Under the pieces are notes generated by a model. The model did no database searches, was not told the DNA's origin, and saw nothing but the letters and a program-made list of their open reading frames with translations. Position numbers and translations under genes: made by a program. From UBA4312 sp002394635 (GTDB lineage: Bacteria > Bacillota_I > Bacilli_A > Erysipelotrichales > Erysipelotrichaceae): DNA of 64,000 nt. This document shows, in pieces, positions 8,208 through 16,030 of this stretch (the first letter of the stretch is position 1; every line of letters begins with the position of its first letter). Location of the stretch: NCBI GenBank assembly GCA_946539765.1, contig CAMNHO010000001.1, positions 124,001-188,000 of the forward strand, read 5' to 3'.

Positions 8208-9451
8208 TATCCTATATACACATTACTTGGACGGATCAACTTACGGTTGTTCTGACGATTCTCCAGATGATGTGCTACCCAGCCGGCACAGCGCGCCATG
8301 CAGAACAGAGGGGTAAACAAGGTGGAATCAAAGCCAAGCATGGAATATGTGAAGCCGGAATAGAAGTCAACATTGACGCAAGTTTCAATGCCTTTGATAT
8401 CTTTCATAGCCTTCAAAGCAGCTTTTTCAAAAGCTTCCAGACATTCAAATTCCATCAGACGTCCTTTTTCGATAGCCAGTTTCCGGCTGGCTTCCTTGAT
8501 TGCTACAGCTCTAGGATCGCTTAACGTATAAACCGCGTGACCAACTCCATAGATCAGACCGCTGCGATCGTAGTAATCTCTATTTAAAAGACGTACCGCA
8601 ATCTGATAGAGCTTGTCGGGATCGGTTGTGACGCCTTCATGTTCAAAGATGTATTGGAATTGCTCAAATACCTTGGCGTTGGCACCACCGTGACGAGGCC
8701 CTTTTAAAGAGCCGATGGAGGCACTGATACAAGAATAAATGTCGGTTCCTGTACTGGAGATAACGACATTGGCAAATGTTGAGTTATTACCACCACCATG
8801 ATCCGCATGCAGCACCAACAAAGTATTTAGCGTATCTACTTCCTGCTTTGTCACTTTATTGCTTTGTCGATGCAGACATAGTATGTTTTCGGCGAAGCTT
8901 TTATCCGGATAAGGATATTGTGTGATCTTCATATGGTGATAGTTGGAGAACACGAACAGCGGCATACTGGCCAAAACGGTAATACCGCGGATCATACGGC
9001 TTTCCAGAGAATCCGTATCCGGATTCGGATCGGTGCCGTACAGTTTCAAGACTTCGATTTGTAAAGCGTTTAAGATGTTTTTTGTCTGATAGGTCTCATC
9101 GATCAGGTCGGTACGGCTGATGTGTGTCAGCGTGTCATGAAAGATCAGAAGTTCGAGTTCGCTTGGAAGTTTACCGAAAATCAAAAGATAGGCTGTCTGT
9201 TCATACGCATTGGGCAGATTGACAAGATCCTGGATACTTTGGTTACGAAAGATCAGTTTTCCTTCTTTATTGACTTTCTGCCCGTGTACCATCTGGTACC
9301 CGACTACGTCACAGATTCTTGTCAGTCCGACTTTTACACCCGTTCCGTTTTCATTACGCAGACCTTGTTTGACATTGTATCTGGCATATAGGGAAGGATC
9401 AATGACGAGAGAATCCTTGTTATCATCGTAGATTTTTTTGAGTGCTTTCAT
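8207..9451 (-). CDS. gltA: Citrate synthase
   Basis: 414 residues. The active-site elements are all present: H218 in HADHGGGN, H254 in GPRHGG, H305 in VGHAVY and D362 in VDFYSGF. These match the acetyl-CoA and oxaloacetate binding histidines and the catalytic aspartate of the family. The N-terminus (KIYDDNK, YARYNVKQGLR, GTGVKVGLTRI) is of the type seen in anaerobic Bacillota. It condenses acetyl-CoA with oxaloacetate. The gene diverges from aconitase with back-to-back promoters, so the pair probably supplies the oxidative branch to 2-oxoglutarate for glutamate; no isocitrate dehydrogenase is in the window. The Shine-Dalgarno is AAGGAGG. Confidence 0.92.
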   Translation of the reverse strand: MKALKKIYDDNKDSLVIDPSLYARYNVKQGLRNENGTGVKVGLTRICDVVGYQMVHGQKVNKEGKLIFRNQSIQDLVNLPNAYEQTAYLLIFGKLPSELELLIFHDTLTHISRTDLIDETYQTKNILNALQIEVLKLYGTDPNPDTDSLESRMIRGITVLASMPLFVFSNYHHMKITQYPYPDKSFAENILCLHRQSNKVTKQEVDTLNTLLVLHADHGGGNNSTFANVVISSTGTDIYSCISASIGSLKGPRHGGANAKVFEQFQYIFEHEGVTTDPDKLYQIAVRLLNRDYYDRSGLIYGVGHAVYTLSDPRAVAIKEASRKLAIEKGRLMEFECLEAFEKAALKAMKDIKGIETCVNVDFYSGFTYSMLGFDSTLFTPLFCMARCAGWVAHHLENRQNNRKLIRPSNVYIG

Positions 9452-9476
9452 AGAACCTCCTTTTTTGATTGTTACA

Positions 9477-9519
9477 TTATAACAGATTATTTCATAAAAT
9501 AGTAAATCTTTGCTATAAT
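9477..9519. promoter_or_regulatory. Divergent promoters of gltA (-) and acnA (+)
   Basis: Minus strand: TGTTATAAT (extended -10, 9485-9477) for gltA. Plus strand: TTCATA (9491-9496), a 17-bp spacer containing TG one base before the hexamer, and TATAAT (9514-9519) for acnA. The two -10 elements are about 30 bp apart, so RNA polymerase binding is likely mutually exclusive. Confidence 0.65.
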
Positions 9520-9542
9520 TATGAACAAGTGAGGATGATAGG

Positions 9543-11462
9543 ATGATGAATTTAACACAAAAGATTATTAAAAATCATTTAATTAGCGGGGAAATGATAC
9601 CGGGAAGCCCGATTGAGATCCGCATGGATCAGACATTGACGCAGGATGCGACGGGAACAATGGCGTATATGCAGTTTGAAGCCATGGGGATCGATCAGGT
9701 AAAAACCGATTTATCCGTCAGCTATGTTGACCACAATACATTACAAAGCGGCTATATGAATGCCGATGATCACGCATATCTGCAGACCGTTGCAGCCAAG
9801 CACGGCATTTATTTTTCCAAACCGGGCAATGGCATCTGCCATCAGGTACATCTGGAGCGTTTTGCGACACCGGGGAAAACCTTGATCGGTTCGGATTCGC
9901 ATACGCCAACCAGTTCAGCTATGGGATGTATTGCTATTGGTGCCGGGGGACTGGATGTAGCCAAGGCTATGGCCGGTATTCCTTACCGTCTGGCAATGCC
10001 GCAGGTCGTTGAAGTATATTTGACCGGTTCATTGAAACATGGTGTTTCCAGCAAGGATATTATCCTGGAGCTTCTTCGTCGGTTAAGTGTCAAGGGTGGT
10101 GTAGGAAAAGTATTTGAATATACTGGCCCTGGTGTAAAGACGTTATCTGTATATCAAAGAGCGACCATTACCAACATGGGTGCGGAACTGGGAGCAACGA
10201 CATCTATTTTTCCAAGTGATGAGATTACTGAAGCGTTCCTGAAACAGCAGGATCGCCAGCAGGATTATCAGCCGTTGGCTGCGGATGAAGGTGCTTTCTA
10301 TGATGATAGAGTGGAAATTGATCTGTCATCGTTACAGGCAATGGCTGCCTGTCCGAATTCCCCGGATGCTGTTAAAACCATTGCGCAGCTGCAGCCAAAA
10401 AAAGTGGATCAGGTTGCTATCGGTTCCTGTACAAATTCCGGTTATGAGGATTTGATGAAGGCAGCCAATCTCTTAAAAGGGAAAAAGGTCCATCCGGATG
10501 TATCATTGGTCATCAGTCCGGGTTCTCGTCAGGTTTTACTGAAGCTGATGCAGACTGGCGCCCTGGCTGTCTTTGTAGAGGCTGGAGCACGTATCCTGGA
10601 ATGTACGTGCGGTCCATGTATCGGTATGGGACAGTCTCCTCGCAGCAATGCAGTATCCCTGCGTACATTTAATCGTAATTTCTACGGACGTTCCGGAACG
10701 TTAAGTGCCGGAGTTTATCTGGTTTCTCCGGAAACAGCGGCCGCTTCGGCTATCACCGGTGTTTTCACAGATCCGTCTACCATGGATTATGAAGATGCGT
10801 TTGAAACAGAGCCGTTGATCATCGATGACTCCATGATCCTGCCTCCAAGCAAGGATCCGGATAGTGTAGAGATCTTACGTGGACCGAATATCAAACCGCT
10901 TCCACAGAATGCGGCGATGACGGAATCTATCGAAAAAAAGATCGTGATTAAATTACCGGACAATATTACAACAGATCATATTGCTCCGGCGGGCAGTAAA
11001 GTTCTGCCATATCGTTCCAATATTGAAAAATTATCGACTTTTGTGTTTATGAATAATAAAGAGCATTTTGACCAGATCTGTAAGGAAAACGGGGGCGGTA
11101 TTATCGTTGCCGGTGAGAATTACGGACAAGGATCCAGTCGTGAACACGCGGCTTTGGCACCGATGTATCTGGGAATCAAGGCAGTGGTCGCAAAAAGTTT
11201 TGCCCGTATCCATCTGGCCAATCTTGTAAACTTCGGTATTTTGCCTTTTACCTTTGTCAACGAAAATGATTATGACAAGCTGGAGGAAATGGATACATGT
11301 TTGATCCGTCATATACCGGATCTCTACAAGGATAAACAGACGGTATTAGAGGATAAAGAGCGCAATATTTCCATTCCGATCGTATGTCAGTGTACAGATG
11401 ATGATCTGGACATTATTATGGAAGGCGGTGCCTTGAACTTTATTCGTAACCATCAGTCCTAG
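9543..11462 (+). CDS. acnA: Aconitate hydratase (compact, about 640-residue class)
   Basis: 639 residues, shorter than the roughly 900-residue AcnA and of the compact aconitase/homoaconitase-like class. The [4Fe-4S] ligands are visible as C296 (GSCTNS) and C356/C359 (CTCGPC). Substrate-site blocks DSHTPTSSAMG near 118 and the swivel-domain GENYGQGSSREHAAL are intact. It interconverts citrate and isocitrate. The start is either of two adjacent ATGs (9543 or 9546) after GAGGATGATAGG. It is transcribed away from citrate synthase and may read into the downstream metalloprotease gene, which begins 15 nt after its stop. Confidence 0.92.
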   Translation: MMNLTQKIIKNHLISGEMIPGSPIEIRMDQTLTQDATGTMAYMQFEAMGIDQVKTDLSVSYVDHNTLQSGYMNADDHAYLQTVAAKHGIYFSKPGNGICHQVHLERFATPGKTLIGSDSHTPTSSAMGCIAIGAGGLDVAKAMAGIPYRLAMPQVVEVYLTGSLKHGVSSKDIILELLRRLSVKGGVGKVFEYTGPGVKTLSVYQRATITNMGAELGATTSIFPSDEITEAFLKQQDRQQDYQPLAADEGAFYDDRVEIDLSSLQAMAACPNSPDAVKTIAQLQPKKVDQVAIGSCTNSGYEDLMKAANLLKGKKVHPDVSLVISPGSRQVLLKLMQTGALAVFVEAGARILECTCGPCIGMGQSPRSNAVSLRTFNRNFYGRSGTLSAGVYLVSPETAAASAITGVFTDPSTMDYEDAFETEPLIIDDSMILPPSKDPDSVEILRGPNIKPLPQNAAMTESIEKKIVIKLPDNITTDHIAPAGSKVLPYRSNIEKLSTFVFMNNKEHFDQICKENGGGIIVAGENYGQGSSREHAALAPMYLGIKAVVAKSFARIHLANLVNFGILPFTFVNENDYDKLEEMDTCLIRHIPDLYKDKQTVLEDKERNISIPIVCQCTDDDLDIIMEGGALNFIRNHQS

Positions 11463-11477
11463 GGAAAGTGAGGTTCT

Positions 11478-12428
11478 ATGAAGGTTTCGCAAATCCTTCG
11501 TGCAGTTATATTTTTTGTGATCATAGATGTTCTGTTGTTATGGGGCAGTGCCTGGCTTATGAACGGATCCTTGTTGACTGTTTTTTTCGGACAGGGTGTT
11601 TTACATGACCAGGGTGTGATGGATTCAATGACCCTATTAAAGAGGATCTTGTCTGACACATATATTCATTGCCTGGCTGCTTATTTGACCGGAATTCATT
11701 TTCTGGGATCTTTATCCTTTCGTAAAAAGTGGGCCGGTATGCTACGAGGTCTCTCTTTATTGGCCTGTGTCGGTATCCTGATCATTCATCTAGTTCAGGT
11801 GGTCATGCCTTCGGTCATGGTGGTACAAAAAGCGAAAATGTATCAGTACAGTGCCGAGCATGATGAACAAGTTTATTCTCAACAGGTCAATGGAATGCCG
11901 GTTATTGAAGTGCAGTCTGACCAGGAATATCCGTACGATGTGGAGCAGATCAAACAAGCTGTGGCCGCTATGCCGGAATTTTTGTTGGAAAACTGTGCTA
12001 AGATCTACATTATGGATGAGGCCCATTATCTGCAGACCGGCAAACAGTTAAAGGTTGCCAATCTGAAGAACACGGCGGCATTTTCCTATTCCTCGGACAT
12101 GTCGATCTATATTCGCATTATTACAGATCCACAGATCGAAAAGGATTATCTGCATACGGTATCCCACGAATTGTGTCATATCTATGATTTTTCCAAAGGG
12201 GATCTGTTTGTTGATCCAAGTGGTTGTTCGAATTCGGATGAATTTATGCGGTTGTATCAAGCAGCTCCGGATTCTGTGAGTGAATATGGTTCCACCAGCC
12301 AGTACGAATTCTTTGCGGAGGCAGGTTCTTTGTATATTCTGGATCCATACGCATTGTATTATGCGAATCCGGATGTCTATGATTACTTTGATTCTTTATT
12401 TGGACCCTATTATGCAGATCAGCCATGA
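11478..12428 (+). CDS. Membrane-anchored zinc metalloprotease of anthrax-lethal-factor-like (ATLF) type
   Basis: 316 residues. Three hydrophobic helices occupy roughly 8-38, 60-78 and 90-116. They are followed by an extracytoplasmic or cytosolic domain with an HExxH site, H230-E-L-C-H234, then SQYEFFAEAGSLYILDP (E277 or E281 as third zinc ligand). The HExxH + YEFFAEA + LDP order is that of ATLF-like and Pro-Pro endopeptidase domains. Those are usually secreted; fusion to a membrane-embedded N-terminus is less usual. The substrate is unknown. GTGAGG precedes the ATG. The stop codon lies within the stem of the terminator at 12421-12444. Confidence 0.7.
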   Translation: MKVSQILRAVIFFVIIDVLLLWGSAWLMNGSLLTVFFGQGVLHDQGVMDSMTLLKRILSDTYIHCLAAYLTGIHFLGSLSFRKKWAGMLRGLSLLACVGILIIHLVQVVMPSVMVVQKAKMYQYSAEHDEQVYSQQVNGMPVIEVQSDQEYPYDVEQIKQAVAAMPEFLLENCAKIYIMDEAHYLQTGKQLKVANLKNTAAFSYSSDMSIYIRIITDPQIEKDYLHTVSHELCHIYDFSKGDLFVDPSGCSNSDEFMRLYQAAPDSVSEYGSTSQYEFFAEAGSLYILDPYALYYANPDVYDYFDSLFGPYYADQP

Positions 12429-12444
12429 AATTCATGGCTTTTTT
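12421..12444 (+). terminator. Intrinsic terminator overlapping the metalloprotease stop
   Basis: AGCCATGAA/TTCATGGCT stem with a T run. The last codons of the upstream gene form the left arm. Confidence 0.8.
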
Positions 12445-12446
12445 GA

Positions 12447-12455
12447 TGGTATAAT
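12447..12455 (+). promoter_or_regulatory. Extended -10 promoter of cardiolipin synthase
   Basis: TGGTATAAT lies 2 nt after the preceding terminator and 6 nt before the CGGAGG ribosome binding site, which implies a very short 5' leader. Confidence 0.55.
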
Positions 12456-12473
12456 GATTTCGGAGGTTTCAAT

Positions 12474-14039
12474 ATGGAAAAAAAGGATGAAGAGCTACGC
12501 TTATTAAAAAAAGATTTTAAACTGGGAAGTGTTATTTTCAGCTGGACCGGTATCATCCTGGTATTCTTTGTGATCGGGATCCTGCTGCTGTTGATTGCTA
12601 TGAACTGGTTTGCCGGGTGGCTGTCCGGCATTGCTGCCGGTGCATTGGTTTTTGACCTTGTTATCTTGGTCGGTCTGATCAACAGTGATATGGATTCGAC
12701 CGGAAAAATAACCTGGGCTCTGGTTATCAGTGCCATCCCGGTGCTGGGGGCTTTATTCTACTTGTATACACGGCTGGATATTGGTTCCCGTAAAATAAAA
12801 AAGATGTTAAGCAGCCAGACCACTGAGCTTCGGGAGGTATTGAAGGAAGATTCATGGGATCTTTCTGATCTTGAAAAAGAGGCACCCCAGATAGCGGGAA
12901 CTGCCAGATATATTGCTTCCACCGGTAATTTTCCGGTATATCGCGATACAGATGTCCGCTTCTATGCTTTAGGGGAATACAAGTGGAAAGACATGCTGGA
13001 AGATCTGAAAAAGGCAGAACGCTTTATCTTTTTGGAATACTTTATCATCCAGGAGGGTCTGATGTGGGGAAAGATCCTTAATATCCTGGCGCAGAAAGCC
13101 AAAGAAGGGATAGAAGTCCGTGTGATGTACGATGGGACATGCGAACTGAGCACACTTCCTCATAATTACCCGCAACGTTTGCAGGAATTAGGTATTCAAT
13201 GTAAAATGTTTTCTCCGTTAACCCCTGTGGTGTCCACTTATTATAATTATCGCGACCATCGCAAGATTCTGGTGATTGATGGAAAGATCGCATACAACGG
13301 CGGTGTGAATTTAGCCGATGAATATATCAATGCCTATGAAAAATATGGACATTGGAAAGATACAGCGCTTCGGCTGGAGGGGGCGGCTGTTCGCAGCTTT
13401 ACATTGATGTTTTTGGAAATGTGGAATCTGACCGAGCAGGATCCTGTGGTCGATCCGTACATACAGAGGCTTGTCAATCAACCTAGGCAAATGGGTTACG
13501 TACTTCCCTATGGAGACAATCCTTTTGATGAATATAAAGTCGGAGAAACTGTATATATGGACATTTTATATCAGGCACACAGCTATGTGCATATAATGTC
13601 CCCGTATTTGATCTTAGATGACGAAATGATTGCAGCATTAAAATCTACGGCATTAAAAGGAATCGATGTAAAACTGATCCTTCCGGGGGTGCCGGATAAA
13701 AAGATGGTTTTTGACATAGCGTGGACGTATTTCCGAACATTGATGGAAGCCGGCGTACAGATCTATCTGTATACACCGGGGTTTGTTCATGCCAAGGTAT
13801 TTGTTTCCGATGATTGTAAAGCGGTCGTCGGAACGATCAACCTGGATTATCGCAGCTTGTATCATCATTTCGAATGCGCTACCTATATGTATAAGACAAA
13901 ATGCATTGAAGACATTGAAAAAGATTTTGAAAACACATTGGAAATGTGTCATCTAGTAACGATGGAAGATGTAAACAGCCTCGGACTGCTGCCACGATTT
14001 GTTGGACGCGTGGGCCGTTTGATTGCACCTATGTTATAA
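12474..14039 (+). CDS. cls: Cardiolipin synthase (two-HKD phospholipase D type)
   Basis: 521 residues. Three hydrophobic segments at about 20-42, 46-72 and 80-98 are followed by two PLD motifs: H262-x-K264 with D269 and GGVNLADEY, and H439-x-K441 with D446 and GTINLDYRS. Both HKD sites are intact, as needed for transfer of a phosphatidyl group between two phosphatidylglycerol molecules at the membrane. CGGAGG lies 10 nt upstream of the ATG. The gene is flanked by terminators and appears monocistronic. Confidence 0.93.
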   Translation: MEKKDEELRLLKKDFKLGSVIFSWTGIILVFFVIGILLLLIAMNWFAGWLSGIAAGALVFDLVILVGLINSDMDSTGKITWALVISAIPVLGALFYLYTRLDIGSRKIKKMLSSQTTELREVLKEDSWDLSDLEKEAPQIAGTARYIASTGNFPVYRDTDVRFYALGEYKWKDMLEDLKKAERFIFLEYFIIQEGLMWGKILNILAQKAKEGIEVRVMYDGTCELSTLPHNYPQRLQELGIQCKMFSPLTPVVSTYYNYRDHRKILVIDGKIAYNGGVNLADEYINAYEKYGHWKDTALRLEGAAVRSFTLMFLEMWNLTEQDPVVDPYIQRLVNQPRQMGYVLPYGDNPFDEYKVGETVYMDILYQAHSYVHIMSPYLILDDEMIAALKSTALKGIDVKLILPGVPDKKMVFDIAWTYFRTLMEAGVQIYLYTPGFVHAKVFVSDDCKAVVGTINLDYRSLYHHFECATYMYKTKCIEDIEKDFENTLEMCHLVTMEDVNSLGLLPRFVGRVGRLIAPML

Positions 14040-14041
14040 AA

Positions 14042-14062
14042 GGGTATCTTGAGTAGATACCC
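14042..14062. terminator. Bidirectional terminator between cls and the membrane protein gene
   Basis: GGGTATCT/AGATACCC stem with a 5-nt loop. The T-run is better on the minus side, where TTTT follows. Confidence 0.75.
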
Positions 14063-14067
14063 ATTTA

Positions 14068-15201
14068 TTATAGATATTCGTCTTCCTGCTCATCTGTATT
14101 TTCTTCAAGTGGAGGCTCCATCTGGAAGATTGGTTTGATATTGAAGTAGATCAGGAAGTATCGCAGCAGATCCAGGATGATAAAGAAGATATAGGCCCGG
14201 AGCGGATATGAAATGTTATCAGAGCGTATGTAACCGATAAAGACGGGCAGATATAACGCAATACGTATAACTTCACTGGCTATACAGCCGTAGACAACCA
14301 TCTTGGATTTTGGGTTGTTGTAGTAAAGAAAGAAGACGGCCAAGGTCCAGACCAGTGCTGAAACCATACAGGCGATGAACATGTCGCGTATCGCAAATAC
14401 ATGTTCAAAGTCAAAACTGGCAAATAAACTGTTGAAAACCTGAATGACGATCGGAAAGACCATCATGCTTCCGTAAATGCACAATCCCAGGCGTTTAGCC
14501 ACTTTCTGATATGACCATCGTTCTTCGAATACATCCATGATCTCTTCCTGGCTTTCTTGTTCATAGGCCAGGTTGCTGTTGGGCAGGATGGTTGGCTTCG
14601 GGTTGGCTTTGCGACGGGCCTCTTCCATATCTTTTCGGAAATGGGCATCTTCGTATTCGCCTTCCTCATCTACTTCGACAATATGATCGAATAAGACCTT
14701 GGCGCTTGGATTCTTATGCAGATAGATCCCGTATTCATACAATACATATAGCTTTACCAGCATAGCCAGGCCTAACACAATAAAGGATAATAAATGGCCT
14801 GTGTCATCCATGGCAGAACGTACAGGCACATATAGGCATGCCGCCGATCCCAGAAAGGCGATCCAGAACAAAAAGCGGTAAAATTTAGAACCGGTGGTGA
14901 TCATCATCATCAGTACAGCGAAGATCCCTAACTGTAAAACGATCATTCCCATCAACAAGACAGAAAAGCTTCCACTGTTAACAATCAGAAAAGGATGATT
15001 CATAGCCAGGTAGACACCGATACAGTAGGCTACCAGAAACAGGTAAGTAAATATGGTCCGTGTGATCACACGGCGTTTTGATTTGCGAAACAAGATGGCA
15101 TCTTGTGATTTGACATTATTCATAAAAAACTCAGCGATCGTAAACCCACTCTTCTTGTAGGATGAGGGGACGGCGCTTTCTCCTTTCTTAGCCTTGCTCA
15201 A
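14068..15201 (-). CDS. Unknown polytopic membrane protein, 5' end uncertain
   Basis: Up to 377 residues with about eight predicted membrane helices: four in the first half, a charged cytosolic loop around residues 175-235 rich in Glu/Lys, and four in the second half. It ends with an acidic tail. I do not recognise the family. The longest frame starts at a TTG (15201) inside the tail of a transposase remnant and has no convincing ribosome binding site. The first in-frame ATG, at 15123, also lacks one. The original 5' end may have been lost when the element inserted, or the TTG is used. Function unknown. Confidence 0.65.
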   Translation of the reverse strand: MSKAKKGESAVPSSYKKSGFTIAEFFMNNVKSQDAILFRKSKRRVITRTIFTYLFLVAYCIGVYLAMNHPFLIVNSGSFSVLLMGMIVLQLGIFAVLMMMITTGSKFYRFLFWIAFLGSAACLYVPVRSAMDDTGHLLSFIVLGLAMLVKLYVLYEYGIYLHKNPSAKVLFDHIVEVDEEGEYEDAHFRKDMEEARRKANPKPTILPNSNLAYEQESQEEIMDVFEERWSYQKVAKRLGLCIYGSMMVFPIVIQVFNSLFASFDFEHVFAIRDMFIACMVSALVWTLAVFFLYYNNPKSKMVVYGCIASEVIRIALYLPVFIGYIRSDNISYPLRAYIFFIILDLLRYFLIYFNIKPIFQMEPPLEENTDEQEDEYL

Positions 15202-15337
15202 CTATATACTTTTCTAAGGCTGCTGATGAAGCATTGCCAATATTACCAGCAAAATATTTGTCTGTCCAGAAACAATGTTTCTTCTGGTCCTGCTTAGAGA
15301 TACGTTTTGTATCACATCCACTATGGTTGCGCAAAGT
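15188..15337 (-). pseudogene. Remnant of an IS200-type transposase (TnpA C-terminus)
   Basis: Translating the minus strand gives a 49-residue frame ending in a stop at 15188. It includes KHCFWTDKYFAGNIGNASS and LEKYIVEQG, the pattern of the C-terminal end of IS200/IS605 TnpA (F-W-x-x-x-Y-F-x-x-x-x-G-N, then a Y-I-E/V-x-Q tail). Upstream, the frame is interrupted by a TAG and I could not find the HUH motif or the N-terminus, so this is a fragment. Its last codons overlap the TTG start of the membrane protein gene. Another small transposase class is possible. Confidence 0.55.
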
Positions 15338-15563
15338 AGTCTATAGTATGTTTTCATAGACATCGATACCAATTCTTCAGAAATATAGTTGCTCCCGTTG
15401 TATATTTATTAAATCTTTTCTATACTATTGTATAGTGAAACTTAAAAAGGAAAGAGTCACTATGCAGTTGACGGTTATGGCATAGATACAGGTCACAGTT
15501 TGCCTTGACAGGCGGATCGTTGACAAAAATAGTATACCATAAACAAAAAAGATGGAGGAATCA
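15338..15563. other. Non-coding stretch left of the thioesterase gene
   Basis: With the transposase remnant this makes a gap of more than 300 nt. It is AT-rich and holds a short inverted repeat (ACTATTGTATAGT, 15424-15436), a TTGACA at about 15514 and AGTATACC near 15530 that may belong to the promoter of the downstream gene. No coding potential is seen. It may contain decayed sequence of the former insertion element. Confidence 0.4.
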
Positions 15564-15932
15564 ATGAACCAAGAATCAATGGAAATTGTCCGAAAGGTAC
15601 AAAAAGAGAATCTGGCGTGTGCCATGAAAAGCGGTACACTGCCGGTATTGGCAACGCCACAGATGATTGCCTGGATGGAGGAGGCTGCCTGCTTGTGTCT
15701 GGATCTTCCGGAAGGGCAGACCAGCGTAGGGATCCGAATGAATGTTAGTCATGATGCTCCGAGTGCGCTGGGAGCTGAAATACGTATACAAGCTCGTCTT
15801 ATTTCTGTAGAGGGCCGTAAAATTGAATATGAGGTAAGCGCTTATGACGGAACAAAATGTATCGGAAAAGGAACGCATGTACGGTTTGTCGTTGATCAAG
15901 AAAAGTTCCTGGCGCGAGTTTATCCCGAATAA
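15564..15932 (+). CDS. Hotdog-fold thioesterase, FlK-like
   Basis: 122 residues. LPVLATPQMIAWMEEAA followed by SVGIRMNVSHDAPSALG and KCIGKGTHVRFVV matches the fluoroacetyl-CoA thioesterase (FlK)-like hotdog family. In this family a Thr, a Glu and a His (here T of LATPQ, E of MEEAA, H of VSHDAP) form the active site. The physiological substrate in Bacillota is an acyl-CoA of unknown identity, not necessarily fluoroacetyl-CoA. The ATG at 15564 is preferred because GGAGG lies 5 nt upstream; an in-frame ATG at 15552 would place that site within the gene. It is followed by a strong terminator. Confidence 0.82.
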   Translation: MNQESMEIVRKVQKENLACAMKSGTLPVLATPQMIAWMEEAACLCLDLPEGQTSVGIRMNVSHDAPSALGAEIRIQARLISVEGRKIEYEVSAYDGTKCIGKGTHVRFVVDQEKFLARVYPE

Positions 15933-15935
15933 TAG

Positions 15936-15964
15936 AAACATAGGACCAAAAATCCTATGTTTTT
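15936..15964 (+). terminator. Intrinsic terminator of the thioesterase gene
   Basis: AAACATAGGA/TCCTATGTTT stem, then TTTTT. Confidence 0.88.
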
Positions 15965-16030
15965 GTATGGAAAATGGGGATTTAATCCCAAAAATTGACA
16001 GTTTTTCATGGAATATGATAGGATTCAATT

